From the NCBI GenBank assembly GCA_041658405.1, contig JBBAAG010000020.1, positions 1-41,922 on the forward strand: a stretch of 41,922 nucleotides of DNA, written 5' to 3'. The notes under the pieces were generated by a model, which was given only the letters and a program-made list of their open reading frames with translations, searched no databases and was not told the DNA's origin. This stretch comes from Elusimicrobiota bacterium (GTDB taxonomy: Bacteria; Elusimicrobiota; UBA5214; JBBAAG01). The position numbers were made by a program, and so were the translations under genes. Of the stretch, positions 17,950 to 26,196 are shown one piece after another; positions within the stretch are counted from its first letter, which is position 1, and each line of letters opens with the position of its first letter.

Positions 17950-17991
17950 ATGACAAAATACAAAATACTTTTTGCAGACGATGAGGAATAA
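17950..17991 (+). pseudogene. Truncated response-regulator start (receiver relic)
   Basis: The open frame at 17950 encodes MTKYKILFADDEE and then TAA. This is a typical first beta-strand and acidic pocket of a receiver domain, cut off after 13 codons. It sits in the 68-base gap between the hybrid kinase and the REC-cyclase. Short frames can arise by chance, but KILFADDEE is too receiver-like to dismiss. It may be the stub of a deleted response regulator, or a duplicate of the cyclase gene's own start. Confidence 0.5.
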
Positions 17992-18004
17992 ATGAACTGA
18001 TAAT

Positions 18005-19042
18005 ATGAAGATACTTGTAGTAGACGACGAAAAACAAAATAGGAATCTGCTGTACCGCATACTGCTTCCGCATGGATATGACATATTGCTTTCCGATAAC
18101 GGGGAAGATGCTCTGAATAAAATCAAAGCTGTTCCTCCCGACCTTATTTTGCTGGATGTAATGATGCCCGGTAAAAACGGTTATGAAGTTTGCAGGATAC
18201 TGAAAAGCGACAAGAGCACCGTTTTTATACCGGTTGTAATATTAACTGCTTTGAATGACCGTCATGCTAAAATCAAGGGGATAGAAGCCGGAGCGGATGA
18301 TTTCCTGAGTAAACCGATAGATATCCAGGAGCTTTTGACACGCGTCAAATCATTATTGCGGATTAAAACGATGCATGACGAAATTGAAAGCAAGAATGTG
18401 CTGCTCAATAAGATACTGAACCAGTATGTCGTAACGGAAGTTTCAAATCAAATGATGGAAAACCCGGATAAATACCTTAAGCTTGGCGGGGAATACTGTT
18501 GTGCTACCATACTTTTCGCGGATATCTGCGGATTTACAAATTTTTCGGAGCAGCGCAACCCCATGGAAATAGTTGAACTACTCAACAGCATATTTTCAGA
18601 GTTAACCAAGATAATATTCAAATATAACGGTACTTTTGATAAATACATAGGTGATGCTATAATGGCATATTATTCAGTTCCCGGGGATACTGTATCGAAT
18701 GCAATCCGTGCTTTGAACACGGCCAAAGAGATGCAAGCCGTTTTCCTGGAAATGAAACGCAATAAACCTGAAGTCATGAATTCTCTGGGGTTGGCCATAG
18801 GGATAAATACCGGCGAAGTTGTTGTGGGCAACATAGGTTCTGAGAAAATGATGGATTATACCGTCATAGGTGATCCTGTCAATACTGCGAAAAAGTTGCA
18901 GGCAGAGGCCGTGGCAGGCCAGATTTTGTTGACTGAAAACACGTATAACCTGGTGAAAAATGAAGTTAAAGTAAAAGGGTTGCCGCCTGTTTCAATGAAA
19001 GGGAAAACAAATCCTATCAAAGTATATGAATTGCTGGAGTGA
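18005..19042 (+). CDS. REC-class III nucleotidyl (adenylate-type) cyclase
   Basis: A 345-residue response regulator with a cyclase output. Receiver 1-120: D7-D8, acceptor D51 (LILLDVMMPGKNG), K103 (LSKPI). A helical linker is followed by a class III cyclase catalytic domain (about 160-345). The metal ligands are D173 (FADICGF) and D217 (YIGDAIMA). The base-specifying pair is K213 and T286 (DYTVIGD), the Lys/Thr pattern of bacterial adenylate rather than guanylate cyclases. N293 (transition state) is present, but the usual Arg four residues later is K297 (VNTAKKL), which could lower activity. No clear ribosome binding site is visible, so translation may depend on upstream coupling. As last gene of the operon it takes the place of WspR (REC-GGDEF) in Wsp systems. 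cAMP is the likely product, unproven. Confidence 0.88.
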   Translation: MKILVVDDEKQNRNLLYRILLPHGYDILLSDNGEDALNKIKAVPPDLILLDVMMPGKNGYEVCRILKSDKSTVFIPVVILTALNDRHAKIKGIEAGADDFLSKPIDIQELLTRVKSLLRIKTMHDEIESKNVLLNKILNQYVVTEVSNQMMENPDKYLKLGGEYCCATILFADICGFTNFSEQRNPMEIVELLNSIFSELTKIIFKYNGTFDKYIGDAIMAYYSVPGDTVSNAIRALNTAKEMQAVFLEMKRNKPEVMNSLGLAIGINTGEVVVGNIGSEKMMDYTVIGDPVNTAKKLQAEAVAGQILLTENTYNLVKNEVKVKGLPPVSMKGKTNPIKVYELLE

Positions 19043-19108
19043 AAGGATTCGTCTCACCGCTTCTGAGTTATAAAGTAGTCACAGATTGGACACCGGATAA
19101 CTTTTATA

Positions 19109-19137
19109 AAGACAAGTACAATTTATTTTCGTATACT
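19109..19137 (+). promoter_or_regulatory. Probable promoter of the tRNA-Gln gene
   Basis: AAGACA (19109-19114), 17 bases, then TATACT (19132-19137), placed 12 bases before the mature tRNA 5' end. The -10 is strong and the -35 moderate. Confidence 0.45.
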
Positions 19138-19149
19138 TATCAATAAGAT

Positions 19150-19223
19150 TCTGGGGTGGTGTAATGGTAACACAAGGGACTTTGGATCCCTCGTTCATGG
19201 TTCGAGTCCATGCCCCAGAACCA
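19150..19223 (+). tRNA. tRNA-Gln (anticodon TTG)
   Basis: A complete cloverleaf: acceptor stem TCTGGGG pairs with CCCCAGA, the D arm is GTGT/ACAC, and the anticodon stem AGGGA/TCCCT encloses loop CTTTGGA with anticodon TTG (reads CAA/CAG). The variable loop is CGTT, the T stem CATGG/CCATG has loop TTCGAGT, the discriminator is A and the CCA end is encoded (19221-19223). It stands alone between the chemosensory operon and the fucosidase operon. No integrase or att-like duplication is seen beside it. Confidence 0.97.
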
Positions 19224-19310
19224 GGTTTTATTTAATTATAAGATTCTTGTAGTTAAGAAAGTTATGTAATATCAGTAGAAATTAATAATCAGGAGCAACT
19301 AAGAAACACT

Positions 19311-20633
19311 ATGTCTATGAAAAATAAAGCGCCTATTGAAAAACTTAAAACCTGGCAGTTTAACCGTTTTGGTATGTTTATCCACTGGGGGTTATACTCC
19401 TTACCTGCACGGCATGAATGGGTAAAATCGCGGGAGTGTATCACCACTGAAAAGTATCAGCGGTACTTTAACGAGTTCAACCCTGATCTCTACAACCCGG
19501 ATGAATGGGCATCCTGCGCAAAGAATGCTGGGATGAAGTACGTGGTGCTTACTGCAAAACATCATGAAGGGTTTTGTTTGTTTGATTCAAAACTTACGGA
19601 TTACAAGTCTACCAACACGCCTTATGGTAAAGATTTGCTTAAACCGTTTGTCAAAGCGTTTCGTTCTGCTGGGATAAGAGTTGGGTTGTATTATTCCCTG
19701 CTTGACTGGCATCATCCGGATTATACGCTTGATCATTACCATCCTATGCGTAATAACCCTGGCTTTATCAAACATAACCCGTCACTGGATTTTTCAAACT
19801 ACACAAAGTATCTCCACGGGCAGGTCCGCGAAATTCTTTCAAACTACGGTGAGATTGATATGGTATTCTATGACTTCACACCTTTGGATCCTAAGACAGG
19901 GAAGCCAGAGAAAGGAAGGGATTTCTGGAAGTCAGAAGAACTTGTGAGCCTTACCCGCAAACTGCAACCCGGGATTTTGATTAATGACAGGCTTGATTTA
20001 CTTGATACTTCCTGGGGTTGGGATTTCCGTACACCTGAACAACTTATGCTGCCGGGACCGTTAAAAAACAAGAATGGTAAACTTATCCCGTGGGAAACAT
20101 GCCAGACATTCTCAGGGTCATGGGGTTACCACCGGGATGAAGATTCCTGGAAAAGTGTACCTCAGCTTGTGAGGTTGTTGATTGATACTGTAAGCAAAAA
20201 CGGTAATCTATTGCTTAACATCGGGCCAACGGCACGGGGTGAGTTTGATTCACGTGCGAAAGAACGGCTTTCCGGGCTGGGGGACTGGATGAAACAGCAT
20301 AGCCGCGCTATATATGGTTGTACTTGTGCACCGGTAAAGGCTTCGGCTCCTCAGGATTCTAGGTTAACGTATAATCCTGATACTAAAAGGTTGTATATCC
20401 ACATATTCTCGTGGCCGCCTTCCGGGGAGATTGTTCTCCGCGGGGTTAGTATTGAAAAAATTATGTATGCGCAATTGCTTAATGATGCGTCAGAAATTAA
20501 GTTCCATAAGTTTAAGTACTGGCGGGAGAATGATAAGTTTGTTGAATCCAGTAATAGTGAGGCAGTAACGTTCCGTGTGCCCATTAAGAAACCCGAAGTT
20601 GAAGTTCCGGTGATTGAATTGGTATTGAAATAA
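19311..20633 (+). CDS. GH29 alpha-L-fucosidase
   Basis: Hydrolyses terminal alpha-L-fucose from glycans. The N-terminus carries the GH29 signature FNRFGMFIHWGLYSLPA (17-33). KHHEGFCLFDS (83-93) and the nucleophile strand EIDMVFYDFTP, with likely nucleophile D188, follow. WETCQTFSGSWGYHRDEDSWKS and LLLNIGPTARGEF complete the TIM barrel, and a short beta domain ends the 440-residue chain. There is no signal peptide, so it probably acts in the cytoplasm on imported oligosaccharides. AGGAGC lies about 14 bases before the start, longer than usual; the next gene has the same long spacing. It is the first gene of a four-gene carbohydrate module (fucosidase, uronate isomerase-like, hybrid kinase, esterase). 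Confidence 0.93.
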   Translation: MSMKNKAPIEKLKTWQFNRFGMFIHWGLYSLPARHEWVKSRECITTEKYQRYFNEFNPDLYNPDEWASCAKNAGMKYVVLTAKHHEGFCLFDSKLTDYKSTNTPYGKDLLKPFVKAFRSAGIRVGLYYSLLDWHHPDYTLDHYHPMRNNPGFIKHNPSLDFSNYTKYLHGQVREILSNYGEIDMVFYDFTPLDPKTGKPEKGRDFWKSEELVSLTRKLQPGILINDRLDLLDTSWGWDFRTPEQLMLPGPLKNKNGKLIPWETCQTFSGSWGYHRDEDSWKSVPQLVRLLIDTVSKNGNLLLNIGPTARGEFDSRAKERLSGLGDWMKQHSRAIYGCTCAPVKASAPQDSRLTYNPDTKRLYIHIFSWPPSGEIVLRGVSIEKIMYAQLLNDASEIKFHKFKYWRENDKFVESSNSEAVTFRVPIKKPEVEVPVIELVLK

Positions 20634-20660
20634 CATAAACGGGGAGATTAATTTAAACAA

Positions 20661-22088
20661 ATGGCTCAACCTAAACAAAAAAAACGTAGTAAAAACCGTA
20701 ATACTTTATGGATGCTGGGTAATCCTACATCTAAGATTATCTATAATGAAATAAAAGATTTGCCGGTGTATGATATGCATACCCATGTGAATTTAAAGTT
20801 GGTACTCGATAATAATATACCCCCGGATCCGTGGACAGCGTTATGCGCAGGGGATCATTATGTATCGTCAATTATAGAATCTCTGGGTACAATGGGTAGG
20901 ATGAAGTTTTATGATAATAGTACTGCGCCATATGATAAATGGACTGCCTATGCTGCGGTATTCCCTAAACTTGCCGGGGTACAGGTACATGACTGGATGA
21001 GGTTGATGCTACAGGGCCTAGGGGTGGAGGAAGAGTTTAATCTATCTACCGCAAAAAGTATTTGGTCGGTGCTAAACAAAAAAATTCAGTCCGAAACGTA
21101 CCGCCCGGTTGAAATATTTAAACGCACAAATATTGAGTTTATGAGTACCACAGACAGTCCAGTGGATAACCTTGAGCAAATATCCCGGGCTGAAAAGTTT
21201 TTCCCTAAACACTACTGGCGGCCCGCATGGCGGCCGGATGGAATATTTAATATTATCCCCGCATCGTTACAACCCCGTGCATGGATGGATAATATTGAAC
21301 TCCTGGAGAAAGTTTCCGGTAAAAGTATTAAGGGTAGCCTTAATGCATTGAAGAACGTGCTGTCTGGCCGTCACGACTTTTTTTCTGAGAACGGGTGCCG
21401 TGCAAGTGATTACGGGATGAAAGTTCCGTATGGCCATGAGGTAAGTGGCCGCCGTGCAGAGGATGTGTTTATCAAAGCGTGTAAAAACGAACCTGTAACC
21501 AAAGAGGAGAACGCGGACTTCCAGGCGTATATGCTGAGATACTCAATGGAGATGGACTACGAAAAAGGGTGGGTGTCACAGATACATTACGGGCCGTTGC
21601 GTAACATGCGCGAGGTTGCAAAACAATGCGGCGGGGTGGATTCAGGCTGTGATACCGTAGGAGGGTGTCCTGATGTTGCGGATGCGTTACGGCCGTTACT
21701 GAATTATTTTGATACTTCTGACGGAAGGCATCATAAGATTTGTATTTATACCCTGGATAAAAGTGATTGGATGAAAATCGCGGGCCTTTCACGTATATAC
21801 CCAAGCGTATACGCCGGGATGTCATGGTGGTATTACGATTCGGTATCCGGTATGCTTGAATATTTCCGGACAGTACCCGATGCAGGAGCAGGGTTGTGTA
21901 AGGTCGGGCCGTTTGTTACTGATGCAAGAAATATTTATTCGCTTATCCCGCGGACAGAAGTTTACCGCCGGTGTCTTTCCACCGTCCTTGGTGAGTTTGT
22001 GGAGTTCCGCGGGAATTCTGTGAAGTCAGTACTTGACCTTGCGCGCTACTTGTGCGGTGAACACGTAAAAGGATTGTTGGGACTATGA
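20661..22088 (+). CDS. Uronate (glucuronate/galacturonate) isomerase-family protein
   Basis: A member of the UxaC branch of the amidohydrolase superfamily. It shows the metal-binding DMHTHVN near residue 38, STTDSPVDNLE, a YWRPAWRPDGIFNI segment like the UxaC PTFRPD region, ASDYGMKVPYG, and the C-terminal YRRCLSTVLGEFVEF. Length (475) matches UxaC. UxaC interconverts glucuronate/fructuronate and galacturonate/tagaturonate. Divergence from the E. coli enzyme is considerable, so the exact uronate is not assigned. A basic N-terminal tail (QPKQKKRSKNR) precedes the domain. GGGGAG is 14 bases before the start, and the stop overlaps the sensor kinase start (ATGA, 22085-22088). Together with the fucosidase and esterase it points to use of fucose- and uronate-containing, possibly acylated, polysaccharides. 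Confidence 0.8.
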   Translation: MAQPKQKKRSKNRNTLWMLGNPTSKIIYNEIKDLPVYDMHTHVNLKLVLDNNIPPDPWTALCAGDHYVSSIIESLGTMGRMKFYDNSTAPYDKWTAYAAVFPKLAGVQVHDWMRLMLQGLGVEEEFNLSTAKSIWSVLNKKIQSETYRPVEIFKRTNIEFMSTTDSPVDNLEQISRAEKFFPKHYWRPAWRPDGIFNIIPASLQPRAWMDNIELLEKVSGKSIKGSLNALKNVLSGRHDFFSENGCRASDYGMKVPYGHEVSGRRAEDVFIKACKNEPVTKEENADFQAYMLRYSMEMDYEKGWVSQIHYGPLRNMREVAKQCGGVDSGCDTVGGCPDVADALRPLLNYFDTSDGRHHKICIYTLDKSDWMKIAGLSRIYPSVYAGMSWWYYDSVSGMLEYFRTVPDAGAGLCKVGPFVTDARNIYSLIPRTEVYRRCLSTVLGEFVEFRGNSVKSVLDLARYLCGEHVKGLLGL

Positions 22089-24577
22089 AAAAACATGAAG
22101 TTGTAAGTTTAGAAACGTATAAACAGGTTAAACAACAGTATGAAAGCCTTTCAGAACTTATACAGCTGTTTGAAGATCTGTCAGCAAAGATTTATAGAAA
22201 AACAGAGGTAAATGATATATTTCAAGCTCTAATAAATGAGTTTGGGAAAACTAAAAGTTATAGTATAACCATTTCTTTGATGAGTGAAGACAATAAGGAG
22301 TTGAGAACTAAGTATCATTCTATCTCCAGGAACACTACTAAAGTATTGAAAACAATTGCGAATACTAATGCTGCAGAAGTTAATATTAAGATTGCAGGTA
22401 CACGGTTTTGGAAACGCGTGATTGAAGAAAAATGTTCGTTGTTGGTATCAGCAAAAGATGTTGCCTGCGACACGTTTCCAAAGAATATGAGCGGGAATAT
22501 AATTAACTCGCTTGATTACAGCCAAAACACGATGGTAGTGATGGCACCGTTAATAAAGAATAATGCGGTTATTGGAGTAATGGTATTACGGTGTTTCCAT
22601 AATATTGAGTTGTTCATGAAGTCAATAAAATACTTTTCTTCGATGATTACCCATGCGCTTGAATATGCTGAGAATAGTGTGCTGCAAACACAAGTCCGGA
22701 GCAGCGAGATTAAGTACCGCGAGTTGGTCGAAAATCTTATTGACGGCATTTTTTCAATAGATAAAAAAGGGTATATTACGTACGTTAGCCCTGTGATTGA
22801 AAAGATGCTAGGGTGGGATGCTGAAAACCTTATTGGCAAAAATGTCGCGCAGTTTATCTATGCTGACGACCGTCAGAGGATAATGAACGCTTTTGGTTAT
22901 GTATTGAAAGGAATTTATAACCCTCAGGAGTATAGGTTGGTGCATAAAGACGGGGCAATAATATGGGTACGGAGTTATAGTAAGCCAATAATAGAAAATG
23001 GTGTAACAATAGGGATACGCGGTATTTTAGTCGATGTGAATGACCGCAAAAATATTGAACAGGAGAAAGAAAATTTGTTGAAAGCTATCGAACTCAGCGG
23101 TACTGCTGTGTTGATTGCTAATACTGATTTTGTTATTACTAACGTAAATAAAACTATGCAAGAATTGTTTCAATATCAAGCTTTGGAACTTATAGGTAAA
23201 CCCATATCGTTTATTGCAAATACTTCGTACCGGGATTACAATAATGTTGTGAGTAACGTAGTAGGAGAAATAAAAAAACACGGGATCTGGGAAGGCGAAT
23301 TGTATCTCAAGCGTAAAGACGGTACCACGTTTGTTTCATTCTCTAGAATTGCAGCTATTAAAAACGAAAAAGGCGAGTTTCAACATTATTTTGCTACTTA
23401 CAACGACATTACTGAACGCAAGAAAGTAGAGGAAGAGCGTGCGAGAACACAAAAACTTGAATCACTTGGAATCCTTGCCGGTGGGATCGCTCATGATTTT
23501 AATAATATATCCACCGGTATTTTAGGGAATATTTCATTAGCAAAGAAACGTGTTGTTCCCAAGTCAGAGGAATTTGAGATACTCAAGGATGCAGAAGCTG
23601 CAGCGATGCAGACAAAAGAATTGGCATCTCAGTTGTTGTCATTAACAAAAAACCCGATGATAAAACGGGAATCAATAGATCTTAACGCGCTGGTAAAACA
23701 AATCGTGCGGTTCACTGCTCGCGGTACAAATGTTGAGATTAAATGGCAGCCATCTAAAACACCGGTATTTTCAAAACTTGATGGAAACCAGATTAAACAG
23801 GCAGTGAATAATGTTGTGTTGAACGCTATACAATCAATGCCTACAGGCGGGATAATAAACGTGGTATTGACCAATTTTGTTAATACAAAAAAGAAATCGG
23901 TACTTGAGTATTCGAAAGAATACGCGAAATTGTCAATCCGGGACCACGGGATTGGAATCGCAAAAGAAAGTATTAGCAAAATATTTGATCCATACTTTAC
24001 TACAAAACAAACTGGGAGCGGGCTGGGGTTGACAATAGTTTATTCAATTATTAAAAACCATGGGGGGCATATAGAGGTTTATTCCGAAATAGGCGCGGGG
24101 ACGGAAGTTGATATATATTTACCAACCGAAAAAAGTGTTAAACATTTACGTAGTACGAAAAAAAAGGTAAACAAAAAGTTGGATAAAAAACAAAACATAT
24201 GTGTGCTTGTGATGGATGATGAAGAGTATATCCGTAAAGTATCAACTCGGTTGCTTAGTACATTGGGGTATACTGCTGTTACAGTGAAGGACGGCGCTGC
24301 TGCGGTAAAAGCATACAAAGTTGCGATGAAGAATAAACATAAGTTTGACTTAGTTATTTTGGATCTCACGGTTATTGGTGGGATGAGCGGGAAAGATGCG
24401 GTAAAATTGTTGCTGGAGTTCGACCCGGGAGCAAAGGTCGTGCTTTCAAGCGGGTATTCAAACGACGTTGTTGTACAAAACTATAAAAAGTACGGGTTTT
24501 CCGGGGTAATGACAAAACCGTATACTATAGAAGACCTCGAAGAAGTTATTAGAAAGGTAATGACAAAATGGAATTAA
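22085..24577 (+). CDS. GAF-PAS-PAS-histidine kinase-REC hybrid sensor kinase
   Basis: A soluble 830-residue hybrid kinase. A GAF-like domain (about 25-195), PAS-1 with PAC (210-322) and PAS-2 with PAC (333-445, ending TYNDITERKK) lead to a HisKA domain with H470 (ILAGGIAHDFNN). The ATPase shows DHGIGIAK, DPYFTTKQTGSGLGLTIVY, and the C-terminal receiver starts VLVMDDEEYIRK with acceptor in VILDLTVIGG. No membrane segment is visible, so the input is probably cytoplasmic. It overlaps both neighbours (4 bases with the isomerase, 10 with the esterase), so it is made together with sugar-degrading enzymes. No DNA-binding regulator is in the module, so its phosphorelay partner is elsewhere. The overlaps suggest it senses a product of these enzymes, which is inferred. 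Confidence 0.9.
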   Translation: MKKHEVVSLETYKQVKQQYESLSELIQLFEDLSAKIYRKTEVNDIFQALINEFGKTKSYSITISLMSEDNKELRTKYHSISRNTTKVLKTIANTNAAEVNIKIAGTRFWKRVIEEKCSLLVSAKDVACDTFPKNMSGNIINSLDYSQNTMVVMAPLIKNNAVIGVMVLRCFHNIELFMKSIKYFSSMITHALEYAENSVLQTQVRSSEIKYRELVENLIDGIFSIDKKGYITYVSPVIEKMLGWDAENLIGKNVAQFIYADDRQRIMNAFGYVLKGIYNPQEYRLVHKDGAIIWVRSYSKPIIENGVTIGIRGILVDVNDRKNIEQEKENLLKAIELSGTAVLIANTDFVITNVNKTMQELFQYQALELIGKPISFIANTSYRDYNNVVSNVVGEIKKHGIWEGELYLKRKDGTTFVSFSRIAAIKNEKGEFQHYFATYNDITERKKVEEERARTQKLESLGILAGGIAHDFNNISTGILGNISLAKKRVVPKSEEFEILKDAEAAAMQTKELASQLLSLTKNPMIKRESIDLNALVKQIVRFTARGTNVEIKWQPSKTPVFSKLDGNQIKQAVNNVVLNAIQSMPTGGIINVVLTNFVNTKKKSVLEYSKEYAKLSIRDHGIGIAKESISKIFDPYFTTKQTGSGLGLTIVYSIIKNHGGHIEVYSEIGAGTEVDIYLPTEKSVKHLRSTKKKVNKKLDKKQNICVLVMDDEEYIRKVSTRLLSTLGYTAVTVKDGAAAVKAYKVAMKNKHKFDLVILDLTVIGGMSGKDAVKLLLEFDPGAKVVLSSGYSNDVVVQNYKKYGFSGVMTKPYTIEDLEEVIRKVMTKWN

Positions 24578-25368
24578 AACTTTGGGAGTGTAACTTTCCA
24601 GGTGCTGATCCGGTATGTGGAGAACATGTACCGTCGATAAGCCTATATTTATTGGATTCTCAAATTATCCGCCCGGTAATAGTTGTATATCAGGGAGGCG
24701 GGTACGGTGCGCGTGCGGGGCATGAAGGCGAGCCTATTGCGAGATGGTTAAACAGTATCGGAGTTTCAGCTGTTATATGCAGTTACCGTGTCAAACCTTA
24801 TAAACATCCATGGCCGTCAGTTGATGCGCGGAGGGCGATACGGTTAGTGCGGTTCAATGCAGAAAAATGGAATATCGATCCTGCCAGAATTGGTGTGATA
24901 GGCTTTTCCGCGGGGGGGCATCTCGCTGCAACAGTGAGTACAATATTTGAGGATGACTACACCCCGGAGGTACCTGATGATATTGATAAAATATCTGCAC
25001 GGCCGGACTTCAGTGTATTGTGTTATCCCGTAATATCATTTTCGGAATACCGGCATAGCGGGTCTATGCGTAACCTGCTTGGAGAAAATCCTGATGAAAA
25101 TCTGGTACAAAAGTATTCGTTAGAGAAACGTGTTACTGCTGAAACACCGCCGGCGTTTATCTGGCATACAGCCAACGATAAGTCTGTACCCGTAGAAAAT
25201 AGTACGTTGTATGCTAATGCGTTGAGTAAATATAAAATTCCTCATGAGTACCACATTTTTGTTGATGGCCCGCATGGGATCGGTATTAAGGAACAGTATC
25301 CAAGCATAGTACCTGCGTGGAAACAATTATTCTCTACCTGGCTGAAAGTAATGAAATTTGTTGAGTAA
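24568..25368 (+). CDS. Alpha/beta-hydrolase, acetyl-esterase-like
   Basis: A 266-residue serine hydrolase of the BD-FAE/esterase-lipase type. The nucleophile elbow is GFSAGGH (S114) and the other triad members are D204 (HTANDKSVPVEN) and H236 (DGPHGIG). The oxyanion motif reads YQGGGYG, where HGGG is more usual. The substrate region SYRVKPYKHPWPSVDARRAIRLVR is typical of sugar acetyl-esterases and xylan-linked esterases. There is no signal peptide. It overlaps the preceding kinase by 10 bases and ends the carbohydrate operon, 12 bases before the convergent DUF72 gene. Deacylation of imported oligosaccharides is a reasonable role given the neighbours, but the acyl group is unknown. Confidence 0.85.
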   Translation: MELKLWECNFPGADPVCGEHVPSISLYLLDSQIIRPVIVVYQGGGYGARAGHEGEPIARWLNSIGVSAVICSYRVKPYKHPWPSVDARRAIRLVRFNAEKWNIDPARIGVIGFSAGGHLAATVSTIFEDDYTPEVPDDIDKISARPDFSVLCYPVISFSEYRHSGSMRNLLGENPDENLVQKYSLEKRVTAETPPAFIWHTANDKSVPVENSTLYANALSKYKIPHEYHIFVDGPHGIGIKEQYPSIVPAWKQLFSTWLKVMKFVE

Positions 25369-25380
25369 AGCAGTGTAAAA

Positions 25381-26196
25381 TTAGATACGTTCTATTAGCT
25401 GTTTCATCAGCATTGCATTTTTCGCGGCACTGCCCGCATGGCAGTTGTTAAAAAATATGAGGACTTTGTTTACGATATTGACAAAGTTTTGTATTACCGG
25501 GATAAACTCGCTTAACTCTTTTGCGGAATAATCGTAGTTATACCTATCCTCGTATGATTTGTACCAGTTAAGGTTGCGACCATGTAAGCGTATATATGCG
25601 ATATCCGCTGAGGTGGTTTTTGGGACAAACGGCATCAGCCGGGGTAGCTGCGGTTCGTCTACCACGCAGTACGCGAAGTTGTGGGTTTTCAAAAAGGTGT
25701 ATGTCCCGTCGGTGTTCCATTCTTTCCCCCGGAATTCGAGGGTTAACGGTATGTCGCCAAAACTGTCTTTACACATCAGTAAATATTCTTCCGACTGAGG
25801 TGAGGGTTTGAAGTATGGCGACATCTGGAGCAATACCGTGCTGAGTTTGTGAGATTGTATTATTGGTTGTAAAGAGTACTTGAATTTATCGATAGTGTCC
25901 GGTACATCGGACATTTTCGGGTGTTTAATATTATCCGGGATTTTGGGGTCAAACGGGTCGTGTGTGATCCCGCGGTATGCTTTTACCGTGAACTCAAACC
26001 CGGGAGGTGTCTTTCGGTCCATCCCAAGGAATGACTTGTCAGAAACTAAAGTGTAGTACGTTGAGTTTATCTCAACGGTATTGAACCCAAGTTTGTCGAC
26101 GTAATATCCTAACGCATCAGCTGATTTTGTGCCTTCAGGATATACCGTCCCCACCCAGTCTTTGAACCAAAACCCTGATGTCCCGATTTTCAGCAT
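25381..26196 (-). CDS. DUF72-family protein
   Basis: A 271-residue DUF72 protein, predicted TIM-barrel fold. It opens with KIGTSGFWFKDWVGTVYPEG and has VEINSTYYT, the ALLQMSP-like segment VLLQMSPYFKPS, LEFRGKEW, and ADIAYIRLHGRN followed by YDYSAKEL...FFNNCHAGSAAKNA. All are characteristic family landmarks. No biochemical function is firmly known for the family. It begins with no gap after the dinB stop (TAA 26199-26197, ATG 26196), with AGGAAAG just upstream, so it is the last gene of the lexA-dinB transcript. Membership in an SOS-controlled operon suggests a DNA-damage-linked role. That is inference from position only. Confidence 0.9.
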   Translation of the reverse strand: MLKIGTSGFWFKDWVGTVYPEGTKSADALGYYVDKLGFNTVEINSTYYTLVSDKSFLGMDRKTPPGFEFTVKAYRGITHDPFDPKIPDNIKHPKMSDVPDTIDKFKYSLQPIIQSHKLSTVLLQMSPYFKPSPQSEEYLLMCKDSFGDIPLTLEFRGKEWNTDGTYTFLKTHNFAYCVVDEPQLPRLMPFVPKTTSADIAYIRLHGRNLNWYKSYEDRYNYDYSAKELSEFIPVIQNFVNIVNKVLIFFNNCHAGSAAKNAMLMKQLIERI

